From NCBI GenBank assembly GCA_037892935.1, contig JAYXKI010000006.1:558001-622000 (forward strand): a DNA stretch of 64,000 nucleotides, read 5' to 3'. The notes below the pieces were generated by a model. It was given only the letters and a program-made list of their open reading frames with translations. It searched no databases and had not been told where the DNA came from. The stretch comes from Phlebopus portentosus (taxonomy: Eukaryota > Basidiomycota > Agaricomycetes > Boletales > Boletinellaceae). Made by a program: the position numbers and the translations under genes. Positions 36,672 through 47,353 of the stretch are shown here, piece after piece (position 1 is the first letter of the stretch; the number at the start of each line of letters is the position of its first letter).

Positions 36672-37216
36672 ATGCCGCACCAACAGACCGCTGCTTTCAC
36701 CATGCTCCAAGTCCTTTTCCTCGCGTTCCTTCTGGCTCTCATGCCTGGTGCGATGACGCAAGTGAATGCCCTGCCCGCCCGTCCAGTACGTATAATACAC
36801 GTATACTGATCTTTGCAATTTTTTCAACTGACTTGTATTCAAACTGCCACGCATTTCTACATGCATGCTCTTCGATTGCTCTGCATGGGAAGCAGATCGC
36901 AGGAGGACCTCAAAGGCTCCCGGACATATGCAATTCGAAGGGGACGGCAGAAGAGTCGAGGATCCAGTGCCCCCAGGACTAGTCCTACCTGTATAAGGTG
37001 TGAGGGACTCGGACACTATGCTGGCGGCTCACTCAAAGCTACTGGGATTATTTACATATTGATTATGTCTGTCATACATTCTTTTCGTACAGATATATTT
37101 TGTACATTCTATGTAAACGCAGGCCGTTTGCTGAAATGGAGCGGTGCTCAATATCTGGACGATGTACTCGTATAATATGCAATTTTGGTTTCACCCACGC
37201 ACTTCTGACAATATGA
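36672..37216 (+). CDS. small secreted protein, tandem copy 2
   Basis: Paralogue of the gene at 34877. Exon 1 (36672-36785) encodes MPHQQTAAFTMLQV and a longer hydrophobic core LFLAFLLALMPGA, with probable cleavage near VNALPARP. Donor GTACGT is conserved. A proposed exon 2 from 36903 encodes EDLKGSRTYAIRRGRQKSR. A third exon from about 37123 begins PFAEMERCSISGRC, aligning with the LAEMDDSS stretch of copy 1. Unlike copy 1, the tail contains four to five cysteines (TCIR, ERCS, GRC, IICN). If the last intron is retained, the frame ends instead at 37175. The function is unknown; a secreted signalling or effector-type peptide is possible. Confidence 0.45.
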
Positions 37217-37516
37217 TACTAGAATCGCCTAGATGGATCATATGTGCTCTCCCCCCACTAACAGGCGTTTCGTCATGTTCAAAACTCGATGCTCATTGCG
37301 AGGGTATCTATCGTACACTTGCGCTTTTAAGACTAAGATACGAGAAACACATTATAGAAGGAAATATCATGGTGTGATGGCTTGATACTACAACAACGAA
37401 GTGAAATGAGAAAAGGTTGGAGGGAAGAGGAAAGAGGGAAGGGAAGAATACAGATCAAGAAACAAGAAGATTTTTCGGTCGTGGTCATCGTCCGTCGAAA
37501 GCGAAAGCCATCACAC

Positions 37517-38829
37517 TCAACCCAGCACCTTCCTCACACCCTCCCTCTGCGAAGGGGTCAACCGATCAGGGAACTGAAGTTCCCACCGCACAATCAGATC
37601 ACCCTTCCTCCTCTCCTTCCTGATCGGCATCCCCTCGCCAGGCACACGACTCTCCGTGCCCGGCTTAATCACACCCAACGGGAGCGGAACAGGCACTCTC
37701 CTCCCATCGAGGTGCTCGATATGTCGTACTCCACCGCCGATGTTCGTCAACGCATCCACAAGCGGGATCTTCTCCTTGATGATGAGCTCGCTCCCGTCGC
37801 GCTCGAACCGCGGATGCGGCTTCTCCTCAACGACAAACACCAAGTCCTGCGCGTCTCCAGTTGGACTGACCTCATTCCCCGCGCGCGGGAAGCGGATCTT
37901 CGTCCCGCTCTTCCACCCAGGCAGAACAGCGATCTCGAGCACCTTCTCCTCCGTCCGCCCGTTGAAGAGCTTCCTCCCGACTTTGAGGTGCTTCGTCGCA
38001 CCCGTGTAGAGGTCTTCTAACGAGACTCTGAGAGGACGCGTTATTTCGGAGGGCTCGCGTTCGGCTTGGGATGTGCTCGGTCGGGTTTGAGAGCGTTGTT
38101 GAGCTTGAGGTCTGCGAGGCATGCCACCCATACCGCCCATACCTCCCATTCCTCCCATACTGCTCATGCCAGGCATCCCGCCCGGCATACCACTACTCAT
38201 GAAGAACGTATTCCCGTTATCCTCGTCCTCGTCCATTCCGCCAAACATACTTCCTAAGCCTCCACCGCCACCCATACCTTTAAAGAACTGCCTACACAAA
38301 TACAACGTCAGTACTTTCAACCAACCGGAAAATATAATCACGCATAAGGGAAGTACTCACTCAAATATACGGTTTGGATCTGAGGGAGAGAAGCGTGTAG
38401 AACGGGCACCTCCTCCAGGTCCGCCAGAGGTGAACGTGAATGTCGATCCGCCTGGGAAGCCGCCGAACGAAGCGCCTCCACCAGGGAATCCACCTGCACT
38501 TGCGCCGAACGGACCACCTGCACCTCCTCCTGGGGTAGGTCCTGTGCCCTTGAGACCCTCCTCGCCAAATTGGTCGTAGATAGCTTTTTTGTCTTTATCG
38601 CTGAGGACCTCGAACGCTTCTGATATCTATCCGAACACAGTAGTTAGTAGCGATAAGAGACATAATTAATATGAGGTATGCTTACTTCTTTGAATTTCTG
38701 AGAAGATTCTTCTGAGCCAGCGTTACGGTCTGGATGATACTTAAGGGCTGCCTTGCGATATGCTTTCTTGATGTCGTTGTCAGAAGCATCGCGAGGGACG
38801 TCAAGAATCTTGTAGTAGTCTTTGCCCAT
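37517..38829 (-). CDS. sis1: Hsp40 co-chaperone, class B DnaJ (Sis1/DNAJB1 type)
   Basis: Stimulates Hsp70 ATPase and delivers clients in the cytosol and nucleus. Three exons encode about 370 residues. The J domain starts [16 protein letters not shown] and carries HPD at residues 32-34. A Gly/Phe-rich region follows ([16 protein letters not shown]), ending in DPNRIFEQFF, the class-B motif after the G/F region. Then come a Gly/Met-rich stretch and two C-terminal substrate-binding domains ([37 protein letters not shown]). There is no zinc-finger CxxCxGxG region, so it is class B, not class A. The C-terminus lacks a CaaX box (ends RKVLG). Its last 29 codons are duplicated as a fragment at 35714-35800. 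Confidence 0.95.
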
Positions 38830-39071
38830 GATTGGGTGTGTAGAGTCTATGCTAGAGCTACGCTATGAGGATGGATATGGTAGAATGTAGAGTCTCGCGA
38901 AGTGAAGATTGAGAAGCTGGTATTATAAGACAGGATGGAGAAATACACCGAAACGGGAGGAACGATCGAGAAGATCCTAGACGTAATATCACGTGTATAT
39001 TTATTCCTTGATATGGCAGTTTGATGGACCACTTTGCTTTATCGGGATATGCAATCACCAGTTACATCATA

Positions 39072-39868
39072 TCATGTCATGGTCAACCTTGTTTTCTTCT
39101 CCCTCGCCTCGGCCATCTCGCCCAACGTTTTGAATCGGAAGTCGTATGTCGCTGAACTGCCAGAATCGACCCCGATCGTCGCTGCTTCTCGCTCGATCCA
39201 GGCGCTGCATATACCCAGTGCATTCGCAGGCTCGTGATCGTGGAATAGGCTATTCGCTGTAACGAGTACCTTCTCCTTCCCGATTCCAAATTTCTCTTCA
39301 ATAGCTTTCAACGCCGCTTTAAAATTCGCTGGATCGGGCTTGTATGCCCCCAAGTCCTGCGCGGTCAGCACGATATCGAACGTCCCGCCTTTACTTTCCA
39401 GGATCGGCCGGGAGAATGTGTTGAAGGAATGATTATCGACGTTGGAGAGGACGATCAGCTTGTAGTGCTTCTTGAGTGATGCAAGTGCCTCCGCCGTATC
39501 AGGGAACGCAGGCCATTTCGCTATGGAGCCTCCAAACGCGTCATTTTCCTCTGGTGTGGACGCCGTGCCAATACGAGTAGCAAAAGTGGAGTGGACGGCT
39601 GCAAGGAGCTCGTTATATGGCATGGTTGGATGTTGGACCTGCACGTCCTTTTCGACTGAAAAGAAGGCGAGGAGTGCATCCCTTCTAGAGAACGACGAGC
39701 TGGCACGTTCGAGTACGGGCTTCAGAGCTGTGTATATGCCTGTTTCCCAGTCCTAAACGAATAAATTATGAGATGACGAATCTAACATTGATGACTTGGA
39801 CATACGATTAGAGTACCATACACATCGAAGATGAGAGCATCATATTGGTGTAGAGTTTTCGATTTCAT
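39072..39868 (-). CDS. HAD-superfamily hydrolase, 2-haloacid dehalogenase type II
   Basis: Two exons, about 245 residues. Motif I is IFDVYGTLI, with the nucleophile Asp and the Tyr seen in haloacid dehalogenases in place of the second Asp of phosphatases; an intron follows immediately and the next exon starts DWETGIY. Motif II is IVLSNVDNHS, and the motif III Lys is in LGAYKPDPANF. A late HDHEPANALG segment matches motif IV of L-2-haloacid dehalogenases. The family cleaves the carbon-halogen bond of 2-haloalkanoates, or acts on related small substrates; the true substrate in fungi is unknown. The gene is divergent from the Vtc1-like gene with 219 bp between start codons. Confidence 0.9.
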
Positions 39869-40087
39869 GGCGACTTGTCTGCAGGCGAGACTGCGAACAA
39901 TAAGGTCTTGATTGAGTCAGAGATGGCGGCATAAAATCACAGTAGCGCGTGACAAATTGATGCTATCTTATCTTATCTTTACGGGCAACCCGTGACCGCG
40001 GACCGGGCGAGGTTTCCTTCCCCGAAGTCCTTGGCTTTGGACCTCTCTCATCTCATCTTCAAAATAAATCAGAATAAATTCGAAAAC
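39869..40087. promoter_or_regulatory. divergent promoter, HAD hydrolase / Vtc1-like
   Basis: 219 bp between opposite start codons. A tandem TCTTATCTTATCTTT lies at about 39965-39979. No TATA box was identified. Confidence 0.4.
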
Positions 40088-41074
40088 ATGGCCTCCTCGT
40101 CGTCTCGCCCTCAGACAGAAACCAAACACGAAGGCCTGCTCAAACGTTCCTGGCATGCAGTCCTCCAACCCTTCTCATCCACAGCTCTCCAGTCCCTTCC
40201 AGATACCTCTCGACGGAATCGTGATCGCGAGACTCGCGCAGATAGGATCCCAGAAGGAGAAGGCGACGTATTCGTTCATGAATATCAGGCCATATCTGGT
40301 AGCAATAACGCTGGTCCGCCCCCGGGTGAAGGTGGAGAGGCGACCGTGAACGAAGATGGTACAGATGCCGGAGGCGGAGGCGGCGGCGGCGCTGCGCCAG
40401 TCACCGTCCGCGTCCCGAAGAAGATCCCAACGCCGATAAAGGTGGAGGGTAAAGTCTGGTTCGCCAACGAGCGCAGTGCGTATTCGTCTTCTGTCTCACC
40501 AACAATTTTGTCAAAAAGTACCGGAACTGTGCCTGAATCCTCTAACGCATTCCTTACTTACAGCGTGGATAGCCTACCTCAACATTGGTGTCCTCCTCGG
40601 CACACTCGCCCTAGCACTCTTCAACGCCTCGGAAGACGCCATCGCGCGTGACTTTGCATACATCTATGCAGGTATCAGCGTCTGCGTCGTCGTGCGTTCC
40701 ATCTTCCTCTCCTGCGTTCAGCATGAGCTGAAATTATTTCGGACGGCACAGGTATATGGATGGTCAATCTACCAAAAACGCATCACGATGATCCGGAAGC
40801 GCGATCCAGGGCATTTCGGTACGTCACTAGTCCTATTCTTCCTCCCCACCTTTCAGCATTATGTCGTTACTGACTTTATCTGGATAACCATACAGACCAA
40901 ATCATCGGTCCAGTGATCATCTCAGCACTGCTCTTCTTCGCCGTCCTAGCAAACTTCATCCTTCGAGGTAAGTATTAAGCTCCACTCCCCTTCACCCACT
41001 ATCTCTCGTGTTTATCTAACCGACCACGATCTGATTCTGATTTTGCTTTCAATTCTTCAGTCCGAGAGATGTGA
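40088..41074 (+). CDS. vtc1: Vtc1-like vacuolar transporter chaperone subunit
   Basis: Small membrane subunit of the VTC polyphosphate polymerase complex. Five exons give about 222 residues. The first ~110 residues are disordered, with a Gly run before PKKIPTPIKVEGKVWFANER. The conserved core then follows across an intron: TWIAYLNIGVLLGTLALALF (TM1), RDFAYIYAGISVCVV joined to VYGWSIYQKR (TM2), and DQIIGPVIISALLFFAVLAN (TM3), ending FILRVREM. The VWFANERTW signature and the positively charged loop between TM2 and TM3 match Vtc1 (DUF202 fold). Yeast Vtc1 is about 129 residues, so this one has an N-terminal extension. The last intron splits the final Val codon; the stop is at 41072-41074. Confidence 0.92.
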
Positions 41075-42153
41075 GTAACTTGTTTTCATAACTTTCTCGA
41101 AATCTTCTTATGTCTTTTCTTTTTTCAACAAACGTAGACGTCGTGGAGTCATACCTGCACCTCGAGACTGATCAAAGCCACACGATCAACTCAATGCGCG
41201 CTCACACTTATACTTTTTCTTCCACTGATTTCGTATATTGCTTTCATCAATGCATTGCTGTATTTCATCTCATTTATCCCTTTCTCTGCATGTCCTTCCA
41301 TCTCTTCTATCTACATATACCTACCTTCGCTACTCAGAGGACAATAAATATCAGCATCGTCTTCCATCCAACCATTCACACGCATCCGGGTCAGCCGCTT
41401 CGATTCTCAATAACGACAACGCCTCCGATGTCAGTCATGTTGTCCTCGATCATCGTCATTTTCAGCAGGACTTCAAGTCAGACTATTTAGGAGGGAGGGG
41501 AACCGATCGTTATGTGTGTACGTATGCTCAACATTGGTTTATTTGACTTCCTGAACTATCGAGCGAAACAAAAAGGAAAAAGAAAACAAATAGAGAGCAA
41601 CGCATTTTACTCAAGTGTATCACTTGACTCTGCAGGGTATACAAGACAGAAGGGCTGAAAAGCCGATGGAGGGGGAACGGGGAAGAAACACGTATGTTAC
41701 GTTGAAAGGAAGAAAACACGGCGAGCTTACGGTAAAGATAAAAGGCGTCAGGACTGGACGAAGAATCGTGGTGAAGGTCGAGGGATATCTCATTTAAAGG
41801 GTGCTGGGCCATTCCAAGTTCACTTCTGAAAGCGAAGAAGAAAAAGGGGGACGAAATGGAGTTGCAAGGCGCAGCAAAAGTAGCCTGAAAAAGTTAAGTA
41901 ATTGAAAGAAAGAAGTTCATTAAAACGGTGATTATGAAACTTCCAACCAAGAAATGGGTTTACAAAAGCATGAAAGAGGAGTAACGCGTTAAGGAGAAAG
42001 GGAAAAAAAGGGGAATCATTGCATTCATGAAGGGAAGGGACACGTTAAAAAGAATGAAAGTAAAAAAAAGAAAGTAAAATACAATCGAATTCGTCATCAA
42101 GAAGTGTAACTTCTCCGCCCCTCAAAACATTTGCCCTCCTCATCTTGAGCGGT
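41075..42153. other. intergenic between convergent gene ends
   Basis: Contains the 3' flanks of the Vtc1-like gene and of the minus-strand gene ending at 42154. The right part (about 41810-42100) is A/G-rich on the plus strand. No gene is seen; short frames on both strands look random. Confidence 0.5.
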
Positions 42154-44262
42154 TCAAAGTTCCTCGTCAGGGATACTCACAGGCGAGGCGGGAGGTTTGA
42201 GAGCGAGCATGCTCAGTACACTATCAAACTCCGTCGTCTCTGGCTCAGGAACGATAGAGAGTCCATTTTGCTTCGATGCGGATGTGGTAGGTATGGCAGG
42301 ACCAATTGCTTCCGCCTCAATCTTGGGCTCTAACTCGTGTCCGATGGGGGAGTCCTCAGTCTGAGCTAAGTGTTTTGCTTCCAACGCCGGCTCGGCCTCT
42401 GATTCAGCGGGTCCAGGCGCACCGACCTCCTCTTTCAAAAGCTCGGACTCAGATTCCGAATGGGGAACGGCTTGCACGACGACCTCCTCTTCAGCCGACG
42501 CCGGAACAGGTTCAGCAGCAGGAACAGTCTCACTTTCGTGCTCCTCAACCGCGACCTTCCCTTCAGATACCTCCTCCACTGGGAGCACTTCAGGAACCTC
42601 GAGCGTCCCAATGAATGGCTCCTTATCCCCTTCAGCAGAAGGACGCGCAGACACCAAATGAGCTTGATCCAGCTCCAAGGCGCGTTCATCGTCCGACGCG
42701 AAAGCATCGTCATAGCTCTCGATGTCGGACGGTGGGCCTGCATGGTCTGACTCTTCTTCTTCGTGCTCCTTCTTGTGAGTGAGAGATATATCGGATATGC
42801 TCGTCGTAGAGATGAAGGAAGGTTGTTCCTGCTCGTGTTCATGTCCTGTAGGCTGAACAATTGCAGCAGTACCAGCCGTGGCAGCGACAGCAGCACTTGC
42901 ACCCGCAGCAGCAGCCTTCTCCTTCTCCTTCCTCTCCCTCTCCTCCTTCAGCCTCGCAGGTGCAAGCCCCACACGTGGCTTCAGCGTCTTCCCCTTAGTC
43001 GGCAGGGAAGTCGGCGTCGTCTTCACGTTCCTGCCCACCGGCGGAGCACGCGGCGGACTCGTCGGCACAGGCACAGGCCCACGCACCTTCGACGCACTCG
43101 CCGCAGTAGGCTTCATCAGCCTCTCCAACGAGCTCACACTCACGGCAGGTTTCGGCACGGGCGGGGGCGGAGCCTCCGCGTTTCTCGCACGCGCCAGAGA
43201 AGCCTTCGTCGGCGCGTACAGTCCGGAGGATGGAGTATGCTTAACGGCGGATAGCGAAGCAGAAGCAGTAGGCGTCTTAGCCCGCGCCGGCGAGGCTGTT
43301 GGCGTCTTTGAGCGATCTGCCAGAGTGCTCGTAGCGGTCTTGATATGCGGACCGGATGTTGAAGCGCGTAACGCGCGCGAAGTCGGTGTCTTTGCGCGCG
43401 AGGGCGTCGACACAGGCGGGCTCTTTGCTCCGGCTCGGGCGGCAGCACCCGCAGTAGAGTTGCCGGTCCGCTGAGCTGTCAGCGGCTTCGCTGCAGGCGG
43501 CGCCGAAGTCGAAGTCTTTGCACCAGAAGGCGTTGATGGAGTTGATTTAGATTGTGTGATCGCCGAAGGTCGTGGCGTAGTTGCAGTCTTCCCAGTAGTA
43601 ATAACATGCGCTCCGGGATGTGTTAACGAAGGAATACTACTCTTGCTCGCTGTAACCTTCCCTGCTGCTCGCACCGGCGTAGCCGTCTGAGTACCCTCCT
43701 TCTTCTCAGCATCAGGTTTCACCTCAGCCGCTGATGATGGTTCTGAGTTTGCGGAAGGTGGAGGCGGAATGGGCGCATCCTGCTTTGCTTCACTTTCCAC
43801 AGAAGCAGATAACGGCGGTGCCTGTACATCGTCGGACGAATTCAACGGTGGAGACTTGACGACAGCGCGCATCGAGTCGCCCACAGAGGTTTTCTCCAAC
43901 GATCTTCGCAAATCAGCAACGCTGAACGTCGTGCTCGGTGCATTCGTCGGTAGACCATCGTTCCCACTCCCACTCCCATTCCCGTTCGTGACATTTCCAA
44001 AGCTACTATTGTGAATATTCTTGAACTGCTGCGGGGGCCATTCTCTGCGCTCCTTAGCTTCTATAACCGCCGAATCACCCGTAGTATGGCTGACAACGCT
44101 TGTCGAGCGAGACTGGGAGGGTGAGGCAGTCGGCGATGCACTGGCACCAGACCCACCAGGCCCGACGGATGACTGACGTTTACTCGCCCGCTGCTCAAAT
44201 CGTCCAATGAGGTTCGCAACGCTGGGTCGCGGACGTTCATCGGGCAGACCTCGTATCGACAT
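42154..44262 (-). CDS. Ala/Ser/Pro/Thr-rich disordered protein
   Basis: One uninterrupted exon of about 702 codons. I do not recognise a named family. The start at 44262 was chosen because it opens the compact segment MSIRGLPDERPRPSVANLIG, the least disordered part and probably a conserved short motif. The middle is built of loosely repeated Ala-Lys-Thr-Pro-Thr units and basic-proline stretches such as RGPVPVPTSPPRAPP, then a short charged helix KEERERKEKEKAAAAG. The C-terminal third is acidic, Glu-rich. This basic-Pro then acidic layout is seen in microtubule- or cytoskeleton-associated proteins, but that is only an analogy. It is divergently transcribed from the hydrolase gene with 116 bp between start codons. 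Confidence 0.75.
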   Translation of the reverse strand: MSIRGLPDERPRPSVANLIGRFEQRASKRQSSVGPGGSGASASPTASPSQSRSTSVVSHTTGDSAVIEAKERREWPPQQFKNIHNSSFGNVTNGNGSGSGNDGLPTNAPSTTFSVADLRRSLEKTSVGDSMRAVVKSPPLNSSDDVQAPPLSASVESEAKQDAPIPPPPSANSEPSSAAEVKPDAEKKEGTQTATPVRAAGKVTASKSSIPSLTHPGAHVITTGKTATTPRPSAITQSKSTPSTPSGAKTSTSAPPAAKPLTAQRTGNSTAGAAARAGAKSPPVSTPSRAKTPTSRALRASTSGPHIKTATSTLADRSKTPTASPARAKTPTASASLSAVKHTPSSGLYAPTKASLARARNAEAPPPPVPKPAVSVSSLERLMKPTAASASKVRGPVPVPTSPPRAPPVGRNVKTTPTSLPTKGKTLKPRVGLAPARLKEERERKEKEKAAAAGASAAVAATAGTAAIVQPTGHEHEQEQPSFISTTSISDISLTHKKEHEEEESDHAGPPSDIESYDDAFASDDERALELDQAHLVSARPSAEGDKEPFIGTLEVPEVLPVEEVSEGKVAVEEHESETVPAAEPVPASAEEEVVVQAVPHSESESELLKEEVGAPGPAESEAEPALEAKHLAQTEDSPIGHELEPKIEAEAIGPAIPTTSASKQNGLSIVPEPETTEFDSVLSMLALKPPASPVSIPDEEL

Positions 44263-44378
44263 TGTTGTCGGCAGCTTTGAGTTAGGTTGTTGTCGGTAGT
44301 GAAGTGCTGAGCTGAATTTATTTATTTTTGAGAGATTGCACGCACGCACGACGCCAACGCGACTCGGCTTATCCCGTC
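44263..44378. promoter_or_regulatory. 116-bp divergent promoter
   Basis: Only 116 bp separate the start codons of the Ala/Ser/Pro-rich protein and the alpha/beta hydrolase, so the two promoters and leaders must overlap. An AT-rich core AATTTATTTATTTTT lies at 44314-44328. Confidence 0.55.
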
Positions 44379-45218
44379 ATGTCCGACCTCGTTCAATTGC
44401 CGTCTGGTCACAAAGTAGAACTCGTCCTCCGTTCCCAGCCAGCCTCGTCTCAGCTGGCAATATTACTGCACCCTTGGTCATGGCTCGGTGGGAACATGAA
44501 CGACCCGTGCGCCGTCATATCCTTTAAATAAATTAAGATTATTTACATTTTCTGGTTCTGGAGTGTGCTGCATTTGCTTGAAGAACACCTGTTCGAACGA
44601 GGGTATCATGTCCTGAGATATAACAGTCGCGGAGTCGGTCATTCCAAAGGCTGGCCATCCTTGACTGGCTCACAAGAAGTTCAAGACTTACACGAAGTTG
44701 TTCAATGGGCGCTCGAGAAAGTACTTAACACCCAGCATTTACTCCTCATCGTACGTCCTTCAATCTATGATATCGTATTGTATTTACAAAACTTGCCACA
44801 GGGCTACTCACACGGAAGTCTAATAACATCCCAACACCCACCTCTCTCTACCCCTTCAGAAATCAGAACCTCACACATCCTCCTCTCTTACCCACTCGGC
44901 CCACGCGCCTGGCTCACGCTCTTCCACTCCAAGTCCTACGACGAAGCTCTAAACACACTCGTTCGCGACCCCAAAGCACGCATGCTCATCATTTACGGCG
45001 ACCGAGATGAGTTCACTGGTGTTGAGAGTTATCGAGAGTGGAGTGACAAGCTGGAAGTTCTTGGAAAGGAGAACCTGAATGGTAATACAGGTAGCAACGC
45101 TAGTGTTGGGAGAGTTAGTGTCTCTTGTATCGAGGGCGGTTCTCACTTTTGGGCCCAAGATCGAAACACGGCAGAGGAGATGCTCAACATCGTTCAAAGA
45201 TGGCTGGACGAGCGATAG
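44379..45218 (+). CDS. alpha/beta hydrolase (COG2945-like)
   Basis: Three exons, about 240 residues. Visible hallmarks are LAILLHPWSWLGGNMND near the oxyanion region, then GYHVLRYNSRGVGHSKGWP, the nucleophile elbow GYSHGS (Ser in G-x-S-x-G) built across an intron, the acid in IIYGDRDEFTG, and the catalytic His in EGGSHFWAQD. The full Ser-Asp-His triad is therefore present. Predicted small cytosolic serine hydrolase; the substrate is unknown. Introns are short: donor GTGCGC after CC at ~44507 and donor GTACGT near 44751. Confidence 0.88.
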
Positions 45219-45436
45219 CTACGACCTTGTTTTCGGATCAAGTACTGATGTGTTGATACGTTTGAGTATATTTCTTTGCGAGCACATATGTACACATAAC
45301 AGTCCACAGAATACATCGCATAGCATGAAAAGCGTAAAGTTACAAATTATGTACATGTCAACTCCTTTCGAAAGCGACCTCCCAGCTTACACAGTAAGAT
45401 TGTCCGAAAAAAACTAATTCTGAAGGTGAACTGCAC

Positions 45437-47353
45437 TTATGCAGTAAGCTTCGTCTTAAGTGCAGAGATGGATGGCGTGAAGAAGTACGCTCCACCCTTC
45501 GACACAACGAACTCGATCGGGAGCGTTGTGTTCCCCGCCTGGTTGTTAATCTGCAAGCCAGCAACTTCGCGCGCCTGCCCATTGTTCTGACCGACTGTAC
45601 ACGGTAAGAGAAGAGACAAGGCTAAGTTTGGCGCATACCGCAAAGGAAGGAGAAGAAGCACGTACTGATAGGGTCGAACCCAGGCTGCGCGACGCTCTTC
45701 TGCGGCGGGAACTTAGTGTTGTTCGACCACGACTCTTGCACGAACTCGAAGCCCTGCACGACGTTGCTCTGGTAGCACACGAACGCAAGTCCACGGTCGA
45801 CCTTCGTCTTGTTCTCCTTCGCCTCTTCCGGTGTCACCTCGGGTCCGTAGGTGATACTCTTACGCATGATCATGTGCGGGAGCAGGGCACCAGATCCGAA
45901 CGGCCTTTATCGAAGCAGATCAACAAATGAGTTCGAAGAGGGTAGAGAGACCGAATGAACTTACTGAAGCAAGTCCGCCCTCGGGTTCGTCTTCCTGATA
46001 TGCGCAGCGAACGGGCACTTGGTCTGATCGTTGAAGCTCTCCCCGCTAAAGTCAAAGTTGTTGTTCCTCTGCTTGTCCTTCGCGAGCTCCGGGTCGTCCT
46101 TGAGAGGCGAAAGCTCAATGGGCGCTCCGCTCTTCCATCGCCCGAAGAACCGTGCGCCAAGAAGCTCGCTGCCCTGATCCCGTGGAAGGCCATCGACCAC
46201 GACGGGATTGTCATGCAGGAATTTGTTGAATTCGGGAACGAGTTGTTGAAGTTGACGATATCTACCACCACAATATGATGCTTTGTCAGTACATTCGAAG
46301 CGTAAAGAAGACGCAAGACCAGGCAGACGTACACAAGGAAAGATCCGTTCTTCGCCCAGGCTGGACGAGCGACGGAGTCGCCATCGGTCACACCAGTGAT
46401 GATGACGCCAGGTGGGACAACGATCTGACCGGGGAGGTGTCCGGTCACCGCGTCGATTGCCGGTGAAGAGATGCCATCGAGGAAACCCTGATATCAGAGC
46501 GCAGTCAGCATTGACAATGGAGCAAACGTTAGAAGAGACCATACGCACAAAATGCTCGTGGCCCTTCTCCTTGCCCGGACGAGTTTGGCCCTTCACTTTG
46601 AACACTTTCTTGATGGAATTACCAAGAACGTGCTCGACTTTGTTGTCGCCCTCCTGAACGGACTCTCTCGAGTCCCCGGCGACCTGATATTTTGTAATGA
46701 GATGAGATACTGGATAATCTGGTGAGATGAAAACGTACCAAGATGACACCATCGATCTCGTTCTTGAAAGGCTCAAGCCAGTCAGGAACGAAGTTGCCAG
46801 AGGAGTCCGTCTTGCCAGTGTCACCTAGTGCGGATGCGTTGCCCAACTGGCCCTTCTTGAACGACGCGTCACCAAGGTCATCAGTGATACCCAACTGCAA
46901 GATTGAACACCCCGTCAGGAACAAATCGTCAAGAACAAATGAAAACGCGTACCTTCTCCAGTCCCTTCACAGAGAACGCGATGTTAATCCCAACAGCCTT
47001 GAGCAAGCCATGCTTGCCGCTCTTTCTGTGGTCATCAATGTCCTTGCGGAGCTTCTGGATGTCGGCAGTCGAAGTAATCGCCGGGATCAGTTGCTTGAGG
47101 TCGCGCTTGAAGGCAGCAGCATTCTGGATGCTGAAGAAGATGAAGTCTTCAGTGCGCTTAGGGAACCCGAGACTAGATGCAGTATCAATAAGCGGTTCTG
47201 AACTACCAATGTTGATGGGTGGGGTACGCACATAATGTCTCCTAGATAACAGACATGTTAGAGAAGATAAGATGTGCAAGCTTATATTATTATACTGCAC
47301 TCACCCTGAACGTCCTGAAGATCTTGCGGAGTCGGCCAGGCGGGAGTAGTCAT
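45437..47353 (-). CDS. DyP-type heme peroxidase
   Basis: Dye-decolourising peroxidase that oxidises dyes and phenolics using hydrogen peroxide. About 500 residues over many short exons. Family marks: QGDIILGFPKRTEDFIFF at the N-terminus, GFLDGISSPA with the distal Asp of the GxxDG motif, GARFFGRWKSGAP with the distal Arg, FAAHIRKTNPRAD with the proximal heme-ligand His, and GLAFVCYQSNVVQGFEF near the C-terminus. There is no signal peptide: MTTPAWPTPQDL leads straight into the ferredoxin-like fold, so it is probably intracellular or exported unconventionally. Exon 1 is 47353-47305; a 10-base micro-exon (47241-47232) is needed to build GDII, and exon 3 starts at 47172. Frames and splice sites agree throughout. 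Confidence 0.92.

Larger units (their letters stand above)
36028..37606. repeat. tandem segmental duplication, copy 2
   Basis: Partner of 34255-35800. It contains the second small secreted-protein gene and overlaps the 3' end of the intact DnaJ gene. The DnaJ end is complete only here, so this is the ancestral junction and copy 1 is derived, at least on that side. Confidence 0.75.

Noticed and set aside
42878..43474. 198-codon plus-strand frame opposite the Ala/Ser/Pro-rich gene
   Set aside because: Antisense shadow of GC-rich, codon-biased DNA; no start context or motif.
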